Shown: positions 19,470-29,277, counted from the stretch's first letter. The stretch is 64,000 nucleotides of DNA from Nocardiopsis coralli (GCF_014892575.1 NZ_JADBGI010000011.1:62293-126292); one strand, 5' to 3'. Program-made: numbers and translations. The notes: generated from the sequence alone by a model not told the origin.

Positions 19470-20455
19470 CAGCGCGGCACCGGGACGGAAGCGAGCACAC
19501 CGTCGAGGACCCCGTCGGCGGTCGCGCCCTCCAGCTCCGCCTCGGGGCGCAGCGTGACACGGTGCCGCAGGGTGCCCTTGGCGAGCGCTTTGACGTCGTC
19601 CGGGGTGACGTAGTCGCGGCCCGACAGCCACGCCCACGCCCGGCTCGTACGCAGCAGCGCGGTCGCACCGCGGGGCGAGACACCCAGCTGCAGCGACGGC
19701 GACTGCCGGGTCGCCCGGGCCAGGTCCACGATGTAACCCAGCACCTCCGGGGCCATGTGCACGTGCTCCACGGCGTTCTGTGCGGCCCGCAGCTCACGGG
19801 CGCCCGCGACCGCCCGCACCCCCGCGGCGGCCAGGTCGCCGGGGTCGAAGCCCGCGGCGTGCCTGCCCAGCATGTCGACCTCGGCGGCCCGCTGGGGCAG
19901 CCCCACCGTCACCTTGAGCAGGAACCGGTCGAGCTGTGCCTCCGGCAGCGGGTACGTGCCCTCGTACTCCACCGGGTTCTGCGTCGCCGCCACCAGGAAC
20001 GGCTCCGGGAGCGCGATCGGGTCGCCCTCCACCGTCACCTGGTGCTCCTCCATGGCCTCCAGCAGCGAGGCCTGCGTCTTGGGCGGGGTCCGGTTGATCT
20101 CGTCGGCCAACAGCAGGTTGGTGAAGACCGGCCCCTTGTGGAACTCGAACTTCGCCGTGTGCTGGTCGTAGACGAGCGAACCCGTCACGTCGCCCGGCAT
20201 GAGGTCCGGGGTGAACTGCACCCGCTTGTGGTCCAGCGACAGGGCCTCGGAGACGGTGCGCACCAGCAGCGTCTTGGCGACACCGGGCACACCCTCCATG
20301 AGGATGTGGCCCCGGCACAGCAGCGCCACCACCATGCCGGTCACGGTCTCCTCCTGCCCCACGACCGCCTTGGCGACCTCGTGGCGCAGAGCGGTCAGGG
20401 CCTCTCGTGCCTCGTCGGCGGAGGGCAGTCCCTCGTCGGGTGTCAGGGCGCTCAC
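19469..20455 (-). CDS. MoxR family AAA+ ATPase
   Basis: A 328-residue AAA+ protein with GTG start at 20455. Walker A GVPGVAKT (55-62), Walker B LLADEINR, sensor motif ATQNPVEYEGTYPLPEAQLD-RF and a C-terminal lid ending in SGRDYVTPDDVKALAKGTL are all typical of MoxR proteins, which act as chaperone-like remodellers with vWA or DUF58 partners. It is the fourth gene of a minus-strand operon and overlaps the DUF58 gene. All nucleotide-binding residues are present. Confidence 0.95.
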   Translation of the reverse strand: MSALTPDEGLPSADEAREALTALRHEVAKAVVGQEETVTGMVVALLCRGHILMEGVPGVAKTLLVRTVSEALSLDHKRVQFTPDLMPGDVTGSLVYDQHTAKFEFHKGPVFTNLLLADEINRTPPKTQASLLEAMEEHQVTVEGDPIALPEPFLVAATQNPVEYEGTYPLPEAQLDRFLLKVTVGLPQRAAEVDMLGRHAAGFDPGDLAAAGVRAVAGARELRAAQNAVEHVHMAPEVLGYIVDLARATRQSPSLQLGVSPRGATALLRTSRAWAWLSGRDYVTPDDVKALAKGTLRHRVTLRPEAELEGATADGVLDGVLASVPVPR

Positions 20456-20513
20456 GTGCGGCCCACCTCTCTCGAATACCTGTCGGTTGCAGCGTGTGGA
20501 GTACCGGCCGGGA

Positions 20514-21659
20514 TCACCGCAGCCTCCGCGACCGCTCGTCCAGCTCCTCCGCGAGCCGGTTCAGCGCCTCGTCGCCGCCCGCGTACGGGTCGGGGTGATC
20601 GGGGTACAGGAGCGCACCCACATGAGCCGGGTCCTCACCCAGCCGTGCGGCGAGCGCGGAGACCACGGTCTCCGGGGGGTCGTCCGGACGCAGGCCGAGC
20701 TTGCCGGAGACACGGTCCAGGAACCCGGTCCGCAGCGCGGCGGCCGCCCGGTCCCGTGCCCTGCGCGAGCGGTACAGCCCGGCGCGGCCCTCGGTGGTCT
20801 CGGAGGCACGCACCACGACCGGCAGCGACTCCGGAACCAGGGCCCCGAGGCGGCGCCCGCGCCACAGCGCCAGCAGCACGAGCGCGGCCGCGAGCGGCAC
20901 CGCGGCCCAGCGCAGGCCCTGCGGGAGGAGCTCGGCCAGGGTGGCGCTGTCCTCGGGCACGTGCGGCTCGGGGCGCAGCCACACCACGTCCTCGGCGGCC
21001 ATGAGGTTCATCGCCAGCGCGGCGTTGCCCTCGTCGGGGAGCTCGGTGTTGGTCATGAAGTGGTCGGTGCCCACGACGGTGGTGGTCGCGGCGCCGTGCT
21101 CGACCTGGATCACGGCCGAACCCGCGGCGGCCGCGTAACACTCCGTGGAGGCCTGCCCGGGCGCCGCGTCGTACACCTCGCCTGCCACGTCGGCGGGCCC
21201 GGCGGCCTCGGCCGCGGGGAGGTCGCACGCGGCGTCCAGGGTCTCGTCCGACTCGGTGCGCCCACTCATGTCGACCCCGGGCGCGAACTCGCCCAGCGTC
21301 TGCAACGTGGGCTGCACGAGCACGGTGTCGACCTCGAGATCGGCCAGCGTCCGCACCTCGCCGGGCTCCATCCGGTGGTCGAGGAAGACGGTCAGCACCG
21401 CGTCGCCTCCGGCCTCGCCCAGGGCCTCCTCGGCGTCACCGGCCGAACGCACGACGTGCACGTCCCGGTCCTCGCGCATGGTCTCCACGAGCGCGCGCCC
21501 GCCCTCGGGGTCGACGCTTCCGGGCTCCATGTGGCCCTGGGGGAACTGGTCGTCGCCGAGCGAGGCCAGGACCGCGACCACGACCAGCACGATCAGGACC
21601 GCGCCGGGGATCCGGCCGGCCCGCCACACGCGGCGCCACCCGGTTTCCGGGGTGCTCAT
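20514..21659 (-). CDS. DUF4350 domain membrane protein
   Basis: A 381-residue protein with ATG at 21659 preceded by GAGGAGGAG. It has an N-terminal hydrophobic helix (about 15-35), an extracytoplasmic DUF4350-type domain (about 40-235; YDAAPGQASTECYAAAAGSA contains a probable disulfide cysteine), a second hydrophobic helix (WAAVPLAAALVLLALWRG, about 275-292) and a basic cytoplasmic tail. The start overlaps the stop of the DUF4129 gene by four bases. The DUF4129-DUF4350-MoxR-DUF58 order is conserved in actinobacteria; the molecular function is unknown. Confidence 0.88.
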   Translation of the reverse strand: MSTPETGWRRVWRAGRIPGAVLIVLVVVAVLASLGDDQFPQGHMEPGSVDPEGGRALVETMREDRDVHVVRSAGDAEEALGEAGGDAVLTVFLDHRMEPGEVRTLADLEVDTVLVQPTLQTLGEFAPGVDMSGRTESDETLDAACDLPAAEAAGPADVAGEVYDAAPGQASTECYAAAAGSAVIQVEHGAATTTVVGTDHFMTNTELPDEGNAALAMNLMAAEDVVWLRPEPHVPEDSATLAELLPQGLRWAAVPLAAALVLLALWRGRRLGALVPESLPVVVRASETTEGRAGLYRSRRARDRAAAALRTGFLDRVSGKLGLRPDDPPETVVSALAARLGEDPAHVGALLYPDHPDPYAGGDEALNRLAEELDERSRRLR

Positions 21660-22297
21660 CGTCGCTCCTCCTCGGCGGGGGTCGGTCGCGCGGCGCGCAG
21701 GTGGTCGTCGAGCTCACGCATGGTGCGGGCCGACCCGACGGTCGCCTCGGTGCGGCCGTACACGATGCCGTTGAACAGCCCTGCAGCCTCGGAGAGCCGT
21801 CCGGCCTGGTCGGGCAGGTTCCGGGACGCCTCGGCGGCCAGTTCGGTGGCGGTGCGCCCGGCGGACGGGGTGATCAGCGCCCGCTCCTCCAGGTCGACGT
21901 CGACCGCGCGCATGCGTTCCACGACGGCGTCGTAGTAGTGCCCCGAGCCCTCGTGCCGCTCGGAGGCGGACCGGTGTTCGGCCGCCGTGCGCTTGGACTC
22001 GGTGTGCACGGGCGCCGCGGACCTGCGGTTGCGGCCCGGGCGCAGGAACACCACGAGCACCAGCCCCAGCACGGCCAGTACCACGACCAGCAACAGTGGC
22101 CCCAGCACCCACCAGCCGCCGGGCAGGCCGTCGCCGAGCTGGAGGAGGTCGTCGATCAGTCCGGACAACCACTCCACGAAACGGTCGACGAGGGAGGGTT
22201 CGCGGTCGCCGTACACGGGATCGCCGAGTTCCTCGAACGCGCGTCGGCGGCCCTCCTCCCCGGTGACGTCCGGGGAGGGGGCGTTCGGGGCTGTCAC
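21656..22297 (-). CDS. DUF4129 domain membrane protein
   Basis: A 213-residue protein, GTG start at 22297, overlapping the previous stop by four bases. One strong hydrophobic helix (WWVLGPLLLVVVLAVLGLVLVVFL, split near residue 70) separates a short N-terminal domain from a helical cytoplasmic domain with LIT-PSAGRTATELAAEASRN and FNGIVYGRTEAT, characteristic of DUF4129. Some family members in other bacteria are fused to transglutaminase-like domains. Here it is part of the MoxR operon, probably as a membrane scaffold. Confidence 0.86.
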   Translation of the reverse strand: MTAPNAPSPDVTGEEGRRRAFEELGDPVYGDREPSLVDRFVEWLSGLIDDLLQLGDGLPGGWWVLGPLLLVVVLAVLGLVLVVFLRPGRNRRSAAPVHTESKRTAAEHRSASERHEGSGHYYDAVVERMRAVDVDLEERALITPSAGRTATELAAEASRNLPDQAGRLSEAAGLFNGIVYGRTEATVGSARTMRELDDHLRAARPTPAEEERR

Positions 22298-23721
22298 GCG
22301 GGCTGCTCCGGGCGGTAGATCTCGGGTCCGACGGCCGTACCCTGCTGGGCGACCCGGTGCAGGCGCAGGTCCAGGCCCTCACGGCGCATGCGCAGGTCGA
22401 TGTAGAGCAGCGTGGTGACGGCGGCCAGGAACGGCGTGGTGATGCTGTAGGTGATCGCCTCGACGAGCACACCGACCGCGTTGGCCGCGGTCATGCCCCA
22501 GTCGGCATCCCCGGCGGCCAGCGTCGGGATCAGCGTGAGCAGGCCGAGCGCGATGCTCAGCACCAGGGCGACCGCGAGCACGATGATCATGGTGAGCAGC
22601 ACGATGCCGAACATCCGCCACCAATTGCCCTGCGTGAGGCGCCAGGAACGGGCGAGTGCGCTCATGGGCCCGATGCGCTCCAGGACCACGATCGGCATGG
22701 CCAGGAAGATGCGCACGGAGATCCACACGAAGAGCGCGAAACCACCCGCGAGACCGAGCAGCACCGTGACCACCGCGACGAGGCCGCCGGCCATCTCGTT
22801 GCCGGTCACGCCCAGAAAGACGCCGAGCATGACGCCCAGCACGGTGACGACCAGCATCACCATCGCGAGCGCGATGTGGATGAGGTACTGCACGATCGAG
22901 AGGCCGATGACCGCCCCGATGCGCCCGCGCACCACGGCCCAGGTCTGCGCGACGGTGTACCGGTGTCCGAGCACGGCCATGCCCACCACCGAGGTGAGCA
23001 GCGCGGTCAGGATCGTCACGGCGAGGTAGCTGACGACACCGCCCAGCATCACCAGCGCGAACGAGCCGGGGGTGAACGGCATCTCCGGCGGGTCGTCGGG
23101 GGAGATCTGGCCGGTCGCCATCTGCTCGATCGAGCGCTCGTACTCGGCGAGGAACCCGCTGCTGAGCAGGGTCGAGATGATGGCCGCGATCCCCATGACC
23201 ACGAACGCCAGACCGAGCGTGGTGGCCGGGTGGTTGCGGATCAGGGTGAAGGCGCCGTTGAGGATGTCGCCGAGGCCGAGCGGGCGCAGCGGCACGACCC
23301 CGGGCTTGAGCGGCTGGCCGCCCCCGCCCTGGGGATACTGCTGCCCGTACGCGCCTCCGTATCCAGGGGGCGGCGGGCCCTGGGGAGCCCAGTGCCCCGG
23401 AGGCGGCCCCTGCTCACCCCCGTACCCGGGAGGCGGACCCTGGGGCGGTCCGTATCCGGGGGGAGGGCCCTGCGGAGGCTGTCCCCCCTGGCCGGGCGGC
23501 GGTCCGTACCCGGGGGGAGGCCCCTGGGGAGGCCCGTATCCGGGAGGCGGTCCCTGGGGAGGTCCGTACCCCGGGGGTGGGCCCTGCTGCCCTCCGTGGC
23601 CGGGAGGCGGTCCCTGCGGGTTCCCGCCGCCGGGGGCCGACCAGCCGCTCCCGGGCGCCGACCACCCGCCGGGCCCACCGGGTTCCTCCGGGCCGCCCCT
23701 GCGGTCGTCCTCGTGGCTCAT
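22294..23721 (-). CDS. Multi-pass membrane protein with proline/glycine-rich repeat N-terminus
   Basis: A 475-residue protein, first gene of the MoxR operon. Residues 15-135 are low complexity, built of roughly ten-residue units of the type GPPPGYGPPQ and GGQQGPPPGY. The C-terminal part has about six hydrophobic helices beginning at PLRPLGLGDILNGAFTLIR. That opening resembles the glycerophosphoryl diester phosphodiesterase membrane-domain family often found at this locus. No catalytic domain is attached. The repeat region is probably a disordered cytoplasmic tail and could vary in length between strains. Confidence 0.8.
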   Translation of the reverse strand: MSHEDDRRGGPEEPGGPGGWSAPGSGWSAPGGGNPQGPPPGHGGQQGPPPGYGPPQGPPPGYGPPQGPPPGYGPPPGQGGQPPQGPPPGYGPPQGPPPGYGGEQGPPPGHWAPQGPPPPGYGGAYGQQYPQGGGGQPLKPGVVPLRPLGLGDILNGAFTLIRNHPATTLGLAFVVMGIAAIISTLLSSGFLAEYERSIEQMATGQISPDDPPEMPFTPGSFALVMLGGVVSYLAVTILTALLTSVVGMAVLGHRYTVAQTWAVVRGRIGAVIGLSIVQYLIHIALAMVMLVVTVLGVMLGVFLGVTGNEMAGGLVAVVTVLLGLAGGFALFVWISVRIFLAMPIVVLERIGPMSALARSWRLTQGNWWRMFGIVLLTMIIVLAVALVLSIALGLLTLIPTLAAGDADWGMTAANAVGVLVEAITYSITTPFLAAVTTLLYIDLRMRREGLDLRLHRVAQQGTAVGPEIYRPEQPA

Positions 23722-24160
23722 GTGGGCCGCCCTCCCTGAGGCTTCGGTTACGCTGCGCGAACGAGGTCACGTGGTTCTCACGGCACCGGAACCCAACCTA
23801 CCGGCCGGTTCCGGCGATTCCACGCACGGTCGGGTGCTTCGGGAGAGAGCCGACGCACTTCATTCCTTTTGTATGCTTTCTGTTATCTACAGGCCAAGTC
23901 AGCCTCGATCCGCGCCCCGGTCCGCCGGTGAGCTCGGGCGCCGCTGAACGGCCGGATCCGGTCGGACGGGTACCCGATACCTGTGACCCCGCTCCCCACC
24001 GTCCGCACAGGTGGCAGAGTGGATCCAGTACGTACGAAAGCAGTTCCCCCGCCGGGGAGCAAGGGCACCGACCAAGACGCCGCTTGAGTGTTCCAGAGAG
24101 AGGAGTAGGCGCCGCGGACACGCTCCCGAGCGGGTTCGACGCCCGGCGCCGGACACACCG
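23722..24160. other. Divergent intergenic region between the MoxR operon and mtrA
   Basis: No gene is supported in these 439 bases. An AT-rich island at about 23860-23892 (containing TTTTGTATGC and GTTATCTACA) stands out against the GC-rich surroundings and is the likeliest promoter zone, but its polarity is unclear. A GGTTACG at 23747-23753 (CGTAACC on the other strand) resembles a single half-site of the GTAAC-type MtrA box recalled from Streptomyces; no second copy is adjacent, so this is weak. A purine-rich GAGAGGAG lies at about 24096-24105. Confidence 0.45.
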
Positions 24161-24838
24161 ATGAAGGGACGTGTACTGGTTGTCGACGATGACCTCGCCC
24201 TCGCCGAGATGCTGGGCATCGTACTGCGCGGCGAGGGGTTCGAACCCTCGTTCGTCCACGACGGGGACAAGGCCCTCGAAGCCTTCCGTGAGACCAAGCC
24301 CGACCTGGTCCTGCTCGACCTGATGCTCCCGGGCGCCGACGGCATCGACGTGTGCCGTCAGATCCGCGCCGAGTCCGGGGTGCCCATCGTCATGCTCACG
24401 GCCAAGAGCGACACGATCGACGTCGTCCTGGGCCTGGAGTCCGGTGCCGACGACTACATCGTCAAGCCCTTCAAGCCCAAGGAGCTCGTGGCCCGCGTGC
24501 GCGTGCGCCTGCGCCGCACCGAGGAGCCGGCCCCCGAGGTCCTGCAGATCGGCGACATCACCATCGACGTCGCCGGGCACGCGGTGCGCCGCGACGGCGA
24601 GCAGATCAGCCTCACCCCTCTGGAGTTCGACCTCCTGGTCGCCCTCGCACGCAAGCCCCGCCAGGTCTTCACCCGCGAGGTCCTGCTCGAGCAGGTCTGG
24701 GGGTACCGCCATGCCGCGGACACCCGCCTGGTCAACGTCCACGTGCAGCGCCTGCGCGCCAAGATCGAGAAGGACCCGGAGCACCCCGAGGTCGTCGTGA
24801 CCGTCCGCGGTGTCGGCTACAAGGCCGGTACCGCCTGA
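24161..24838 (+). CDS. mtrA: Response regulator MtrA (OmpR/PhoB family)
   Basis: A 225-residue two-component response regulator. The receiver domain (1-120) has the acidic pocket DDD near residue 10, the phosphorylation site D53 in LLDLMLPG, and K102 in KPFKPKEL. The C-terminal winged helix (about 130-223) has LTPLEFDLLVALARKP and GVGYKAG. The sequence is very close to the MtrA type that controls cell-wall, division and DNA replication genes in mycobacteria and antibiotic genes in Streptomyces. Start ATG at 24161 gives the standard MKGRVLVVDDD. It heads the mtrA-mtrB-lpqB operon. Confidence 0.96.
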   Translation: MKGRVLVVDDDLALAEMLGIVLRGEGFEPSFVHDGDKALEAFRETKPDLVLLDLMLPGADGIDVCRQIRAESGVPIVMLTAKSDTIDVVLGLESGADDYIVKPFKPKELVARVRVRLRRTEEPAPEVLQIGDITIDVAGHAVRRDGEQISLTPLEFDLLVALARKPRQVFTREVLLEQVWGYRHAADTRLVNVHVQRLRAKIEKDPEHPEVVVTVRGVGYKAGTA

Positions 24839-24854
24839 CCCCGCCGGTGTCCCC

Positions 24855-26582
24855 ATGACAGCAGCCCCGCAGGAGGAGGAACGGGGGACCGATCCCGAGG
24901 GGGAACGGTCCGACCCGCCCTCCGGCGTGCCCGGAGACGACGGGCGCGACGGGGGCTCGGGGCTGACCCGGGCCTACCTGTTCGCCCAACGCGCCGCCCG
25001 CGCCCTGGTCAAGGGCGTGCAGAGCCGGTGGCGGCGTTCGCTGCACCTGAGGGTCATCTCCACGACCCTGGTGCTGTCCCTCCTGGTCATGGCGGGGCTC
25101 GGCTACGTCATGCTGTCGCAGGTGCGCGGCGGGTTGCTGGATGCCAAGATCGACACCGCGGTCAACGACCACCGGGCCGGCCTCAACTACGCCCTGGCAG
25201 AGCTGCAGGAGAACGAGGTCGGCGACCGCGACCGCCTGCTCTACAACATCACCGACGAGCTCACCGGCCGCAGCGGTGACACCGGGCTCTACGGTGTCGT
25301 CATCATGCCCTCGGTCGGCGACGAGACCGGCTGGGCGACCGGCGACGAGGACACCGTCCAGCAGCAGAGCGTCCCGCAGCGGCTCATCGACCAGGTCCGC
25401 CAGTCGGGGTCGGAGCAGCAGTACCACACCTACACGCGCATCGACATGGACGGCTCCTACGAGCCCGCCCTGGTCGTCGGCGCGGAGCTCACCCACGCCT
25501 ACGAGCTCTACTACCTCTTCCCGCTCCAGCACGAGCAGGAGATCCTCGACCTGGTGCAGGGCACCGTCGCGCTCGTGGGGATCCTGCTGGTCATACTGCT
25601 CGGCCTCATCGCGTTCGTGGTCACCCGCCTGGTGGTGAGACCGGTGCGGTCGGCGGCGCAGTCGGCCGAACGCCTGGCCTCCGGGGAGCTCTCCGAACGC
25701 ATGGCCGTGCACGGGGAGGACGACCTCGCCCGGCTCGCGGTCTCCTTCAACGACATGGCGGGCAACCTCCAGGAGAAGATCCAGGAGCTGGAGGAGCTCT
25801 CCAAGGTCCAACGCCAGTTCGTCTCCGACGTCTCGCACGAGCTGCGCACCCCGCTCACCACGATCCGGATGGCCGGCGACCTGCTCTTCGACGAACGCGA
25901 GGAGCTCGACACCTCCCAGCGCCGCTCCGTGGAACTGCTCAAGGGCCAGGTGGAACGCTTCGAGGAGCTCCTCGGCGACCTGCTCGAGATCAGCCGCCAC
26001 GACGCCGGCGCCGCCACCCTGGGCGTGGAGCCCAGCGACATCCGCGACTCGGTCATGAAGGCCGTCGGCGACGCCGAGCAGATCGCCGAGAAGCGCGGCA
26101 TCAAGATCGTGCTGCGTCTGCCCGCGGAGCCGTGCGTGGCCGAGTTCGACACCCGCCGCATCAACCGCATCCTGCGCAACCTCGTGGTCAACGCGGTCGA
26201 GCACAGCGAGGACCGGGACGTGGTGGTCAGCGCCGCAGGCGACCGCGACGCCGTCGCCGTGGCCGTGCGCGACTACGGTGTCGGCCTCAAGGAGGGGGAG
26301 GAGCACCTGTGCTTCGACCGCTTCTGGCGGGCCGACTACTCGCGTGTGCGCACCACCGGCGGCACCGGACTCGGGCTGTCCATAGCCAAGGAGGACGCCA
26401 CCCTGCACGGCGGTTGGCTCCAGGCCTGGGGCCTGCCCGGCCAGGGTTCGCAGTTCCGGCTCTCCCTGCCCCGCTCGTCCGGGGCCGAACTGCGCGGTTC
26501 GCCGCTGCCCCTGGTCCCGCCCGAGATCGCGCTGGGCCACAACTTCACGCCGGTCCCCGACGACGGAGAGGACGACGGATGA
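24855..26582 (+). CDS. mtrB: Sensor histidine kinase MtrB
   Basis: A 575-residue membrane histidine kinase. There is a first membrane helix (about 76-96), an extracytoplasmic sensor region of about 140 residues, a second helix (about 238-262), HAMP (about 262-315), HisKA with phospho-accepting H328 in SDVSHELRTPL, and an ATP-binding domain with NLVVNAVEH, DYGVGL and GGTGLGLSIAKE. ATG at 24855 is chosen; a GTG start inside mtrA is possible, since the frame is open there. No good ribosome site precedes the ATG, so translational coupling to mtrA is likely. Confidence 0.95.
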   Translation: MTAAPQEEERGTDPEGERSDPPSGVPGDDGRDGGSGLTRAYLFAQRAARALVKGVQSRWRRSLHLRVISTTLVLSLLVMAGLGYVMLSQVRGGLLDAKIDTAVNDHRAGLNYALAELQENEVGDRDRLLYNITDELTGRSGDTGLYGVVIMPSVGDETGWATGDEDTVQQQSVPQRLIDQVRQSGSEQQYHTYTRIDMDGSYEPALVVGAELTHAYELYYLFPLQHEQEILDLVQGTVALVGILLVILLGLIAFVVTRLVVRPVRSAAQSAERLASGELSERMAVHGEDDLARLAVSFNDMAGNLQEKIQELEELSKVQRQFVSDVSHELRTPLTTIRMAGDLLFDEREELDTSQRRSVELLKGQVERFEELLGDLLEISRHDAGAATLGVEPSDIRDSVMKAVGDAEQIAEKRGIKIVLRLPAEPCVAEFDTRRINRILRNLVVNAVEHSEDRDVVVSAAGDRDAVAVAVRDYGVGLKEGEEHLCFDRFWRADYSRVRTTGGTGLGLSIAKEDATLHGGWLQAWGLPGQGSQFRLSLPRSSGAELRGSPLPLVPPEIALGHNFTPVPDDGEDDG

Positions 26583-28456
26583 GACCCTCCCTCGGCCGCC
26601 GGACCCGCTCCGCACTGACCGCGGCCGCCGCCTGTGTCCTGCTGGCCTCCTGCGCCAGCGTGCCCACCACCGGACCCGTCGTGCCCGGTGACGGCGGCGA
26701 CGTCGTCACCGACCCCTACGGCGGTTACGTGCGCCTGCTCCCGGCCGGCCCGCAGCCCGGGGTCACACCCGAGGGCCTGGTCAACGGCTTCCTGAAGGAC
26801 ATGGGCAGCTTCGAGGAGGACCACAAGGCCGCCCGCAGCTACATGCTCCCCGACCTCGAGGAGTCCTGGTCGCCCGACGGGACGGTGCAGGTCTTCCGCG
26901 ACCTCGACACCATCGACCTCGACCCCGAGATCAGCTCCGACGGCCTGACCGCCACGGTGAGCCTGCGCAGCGCCCTGGTGGCCACCATCGACGAGAGCGG
27001 CAAGTACGTCCCCAACGACGACCAGGGCCTCTACGAGGTCACGTTCCAGCTGGCCCGGGAGAACGGCGACCCCGACGGCGAGTGGCGCATCCACGACATG
27101 CCCGACGAGCTGATCCTCAGCGAGCTCGACGTCGAACGCACCCACCGCCCGCTCAACCTCTACTACTTCAACCCGGAGGGCACCGCCCTGGTGCCCGACC
27201 CCGTCTACCTCCCGGTCAGCAACAACGAGCTCGCCGAACGCCTCCTCGACAAGCTCATGGACGGCCCCAGCGACTGGCTGGACCCGGCGGTGCGCTCGGC
27301 CTTCCCCGCCAACGCCGAGACCGAGCTCGAGGTCGACAACGAGAGCGCGGTCGTCGAGGTCGAGACCGGCGGCGACCCCGACACCGTGGAGATGGGCGCC
27401 CAGGTCGCCTGGACCCTGCGGCAGATCCCCGACATCCAGGAGTTCACCCTCACCGTCGACGGCACCGAGGTGAACTTCCCCGGCACCGAGGGCGACAGCG
27501 AGGACCGCCCGCGCCCCGGCGACGACTTCTGGGCGGGGGTGAGCCCGAGCGCGACCACCTCGGGCAGCCGCGCCTACTACTCCCACGACGGCCAGCTCTG
27601 GTCGGCCGGCGACTGGGAGAACGACAACTTCGACGACGTGGAACGTGTGGCCGGGCCCCTGGGCGCCGGTGACGTGCCCATCGAGAGCTTCGCGGTCTCC
27701 ATGGACGAGAGCACCGTCGCCGGCATCACCCTCGGCGGCGACGAGGTCGTCACCAGCTTCACCAGCCCGGGCGCCGAGTACGAGACGGTCCTGGACGACG
27801 GCGTCTTCACGGAGGTCTCCTGGGACGTCAACGGCCACCTGTGGGTCGTCGAGGAGACCGAACCGCCCGAGACCAGGGACGACGAGGACGACGGCGCCGC
27901 CGAGCGCGCCCAGGAGGACCAGCCCAGCATCGACGGCGAGGACCTGCCCCCGGAACCGGGCGACTCCGCCCTGTGGCTGCTGCGCGGCGGCGACGAGGTC
28001 GTGCGCGTGGACGTCCCCGAACTCCGGGACCGCTCGCTGGTCGATTTCCAGATCTCCCGGGACGGCACCCGGGCCGCGGCGATCACCGAGGTCGACGGGG
28101 AACGCTCGCTCGAGATGGGGCGCGTGGTCTCCGACGGCGACCAGGTCTCGGTCGGCGGGTTCATCCCCATGGCCGAGGAGCTCGAGGACGTCATCGACCT
28201 GTCGTGGCGCTCCGGCGACCAGCTCGTCATCCTGGGGTCCCGCGACGGGGGGTCGAGCCAGGCCTTCCTGGTCCCGGTGGACGGCGGGTCCCCGCCCGCG
28301 AGCACCGGTTCCCCGGTCGCGGGCATGGTGGCGATCTCCGGTGCGCCCGGTCAGCCGCTCATCGCCGGCACCGACGACGGCGGAATCTGGGTCTCCAACG
28401 ACCGCCTGAACTGGCAGAACGCGGTCGAGGGCGCGGAGCCGACCTTCCCGGGCTGA
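26579..28456 (+). CDS. lpqB: Lipoprotein LpqB
   Basis: A 625-residue lipoprotein whose ATG overlaps the mtrB stop (ATGA). The signal peptide ends with lipobox LLASC, lipidated Cys25. A GerMN-like domain lies at about 195-320 (RLLDKLMDGPSDWLDPAV, SAFPANAE) and a C-terminal beta-propeller-like region follows. In mycobacteria LpqB interacts with the MtrB sensor domain and modulates signalling. An acidic, disordered stretch (ETRDDEDDGAAERAQ, around residue 430-450) interrupts the propeller region. Confidence 0.93.
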   Translation: MRPSLGRRTRSALTAAAACVLLASCASVPTTGPVVPGDGGDVVTDPYGGYVRLLPAGPQPGVTPEGLVNGFLKDMGSFEEDHKAARSYMLPDLEESWSPDGTVQVFRDLDTIDLDPEISSDGLTATVSLRSALVATIDESGKYVPNDDQGLYEVTFQLARENGDPDGEWRIHDMPDELILSELDVERTHRPLNLYYFNPEGTALVPDPVYLPVSNNELAERLLDKLMDGPSDWLDPAVRSAFPANAETELEVDNESAVVEVETGGDPDTVEMGAQVAWTLRQIPDIQEFTLTVDGTEVNFPGTEGDSEDRPRPGDDFWAGVSPSATTSGSRAYYSHDGQLWSAGDWENDNFDDVERVAGPLGAGDVPIESFAVSMDESTVAGITLGGDEVVTSFTSPGAEYETVLDDGVFTEVSWDVNGHLWVVEETEPPETRDDEDDGAAERAQEDQPSIDGEDLPPEPGDSALWLLRGGDEVVRVDVPELRDRSLVDFQISRDGTRAAAITEVDGERSLEMGRVVSDGDQVSVGGFIPMAEELEDVIDLSWRSGDQLVILGSRDGGSSQAFLVPVDGGSPPASTGSPVAGMVAISGAPGQPLIAGTDDGGIWVSNDRLNWQNAVEGAEPTFPG

Positions 28457-28533
28457 CCTCCGCGGCGCCGTGGCCGTCCACAGGTCGGAAATCCGGTGGT
28501 GCGTTCCGGGCCCGGCGCGGTGATCCTCGAACC

Positions 28534-29277
28534 ATGGATCTCCGCCGTGTGTTCCGCGCCCTGTTCGGTGTCGCCGCCGCCCTGTTCGAACTCCTCCTGC
28601 CGCACCGCTGCGCCGGGTGCTCCGGGCCGGACGGCCCCCTGTGCACGTGGTGCCGCGACCGGCTCGACCGCCGTCCCCGGCGCTGCGTCCCGCGTCCGCG
28701 CTGCCCCCAGGTGTGGGCGGCCGGACCGCACGACGGCCACGACCGCCGGGTGCTGCTCGCGCACAAGGAGGAGGGCGACGACGCGCTCCGCGCCCCGCTG
28801 GGCGAACGCCTCGCTCGGGTGTACACGGCCACGGGGTGGTCCGGCCCGCACACCGTGCTCGTTCCCGTGCCCCCGCGCGGGCGCCTGCCGGGGGAGGGGC
28901 CGGTGGCCGGGTTGGCCGAGGCCGCCCTCGCCGCGGCCGGGGGAGCGCGGGCCGGCCGCACGGCCCCGCTGTTGAGGTACCGCCTCCCCGCCCCGAGGCA
29001 GGTCGGTCTCGGACGCAGGGAACGCCTGCGCAACCGGGTCGGGGTGTTCGAGGCCGTGCCCTCCGCGGTGCGGGTCCGCGGTTCGCCGGTGGTGGTGGTC
29101 GACGACGTGGTCACGACCGGGGCGACGCTCGCCGAGGCGACACGGGTCCTGAGCGGCGCGGGCCTGCGTGTGGTCGGTGCGGTCGTGCTCAACGAGAGCC
29201 GCCGGAGGGAGATTCGGACCGTCCCACACGAAGGTTTTACGCGAGGTCCTCCGAGAGCGGAAAGTCCTTGTCCGTAG
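28534..29277 (+). CDS. comF: ComF family phosphoribosyltransferase-like protein
   Basis: A 247-residue protein. It has a short N-terminal zinc-ribbon-like region with cysteines HRCAGC and LCTWC (about residues 24-40) and a phosphoribosyltransferase fold carrying the PRPP motif VVVVDDVVTTGAT (about 186-198). In naturally competent bacteria ComF helps DNA uptake; in actinobacteria the role is unproven. ATG at 28534 lies 77 bases after lpqB, matching the common lpqB-comF-hpf-secA order. Confidence 0.9.
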   Translation: MDLRRVFRALFGVAAALFELLLPHRCAGCSGPDGPLCTWCRDRLDRRPRRCVPRPRCPQVWAAGPHDGHDRRVLLAHKEEGDDALRAPLGERLARVYTATGWSGPHTVLVPVPPRGRLPGEGPVAGLAEAALAAAGGARAGRTAPLLRYRLPAPRQVGLGRRERLRNRVGVFEAVPSAVRVRGSPVVVVDDVVTTGATLAEATRVLSGAGLRVVGAVVLNESRRREIRTVPHEGFTRGPPRAESPCP

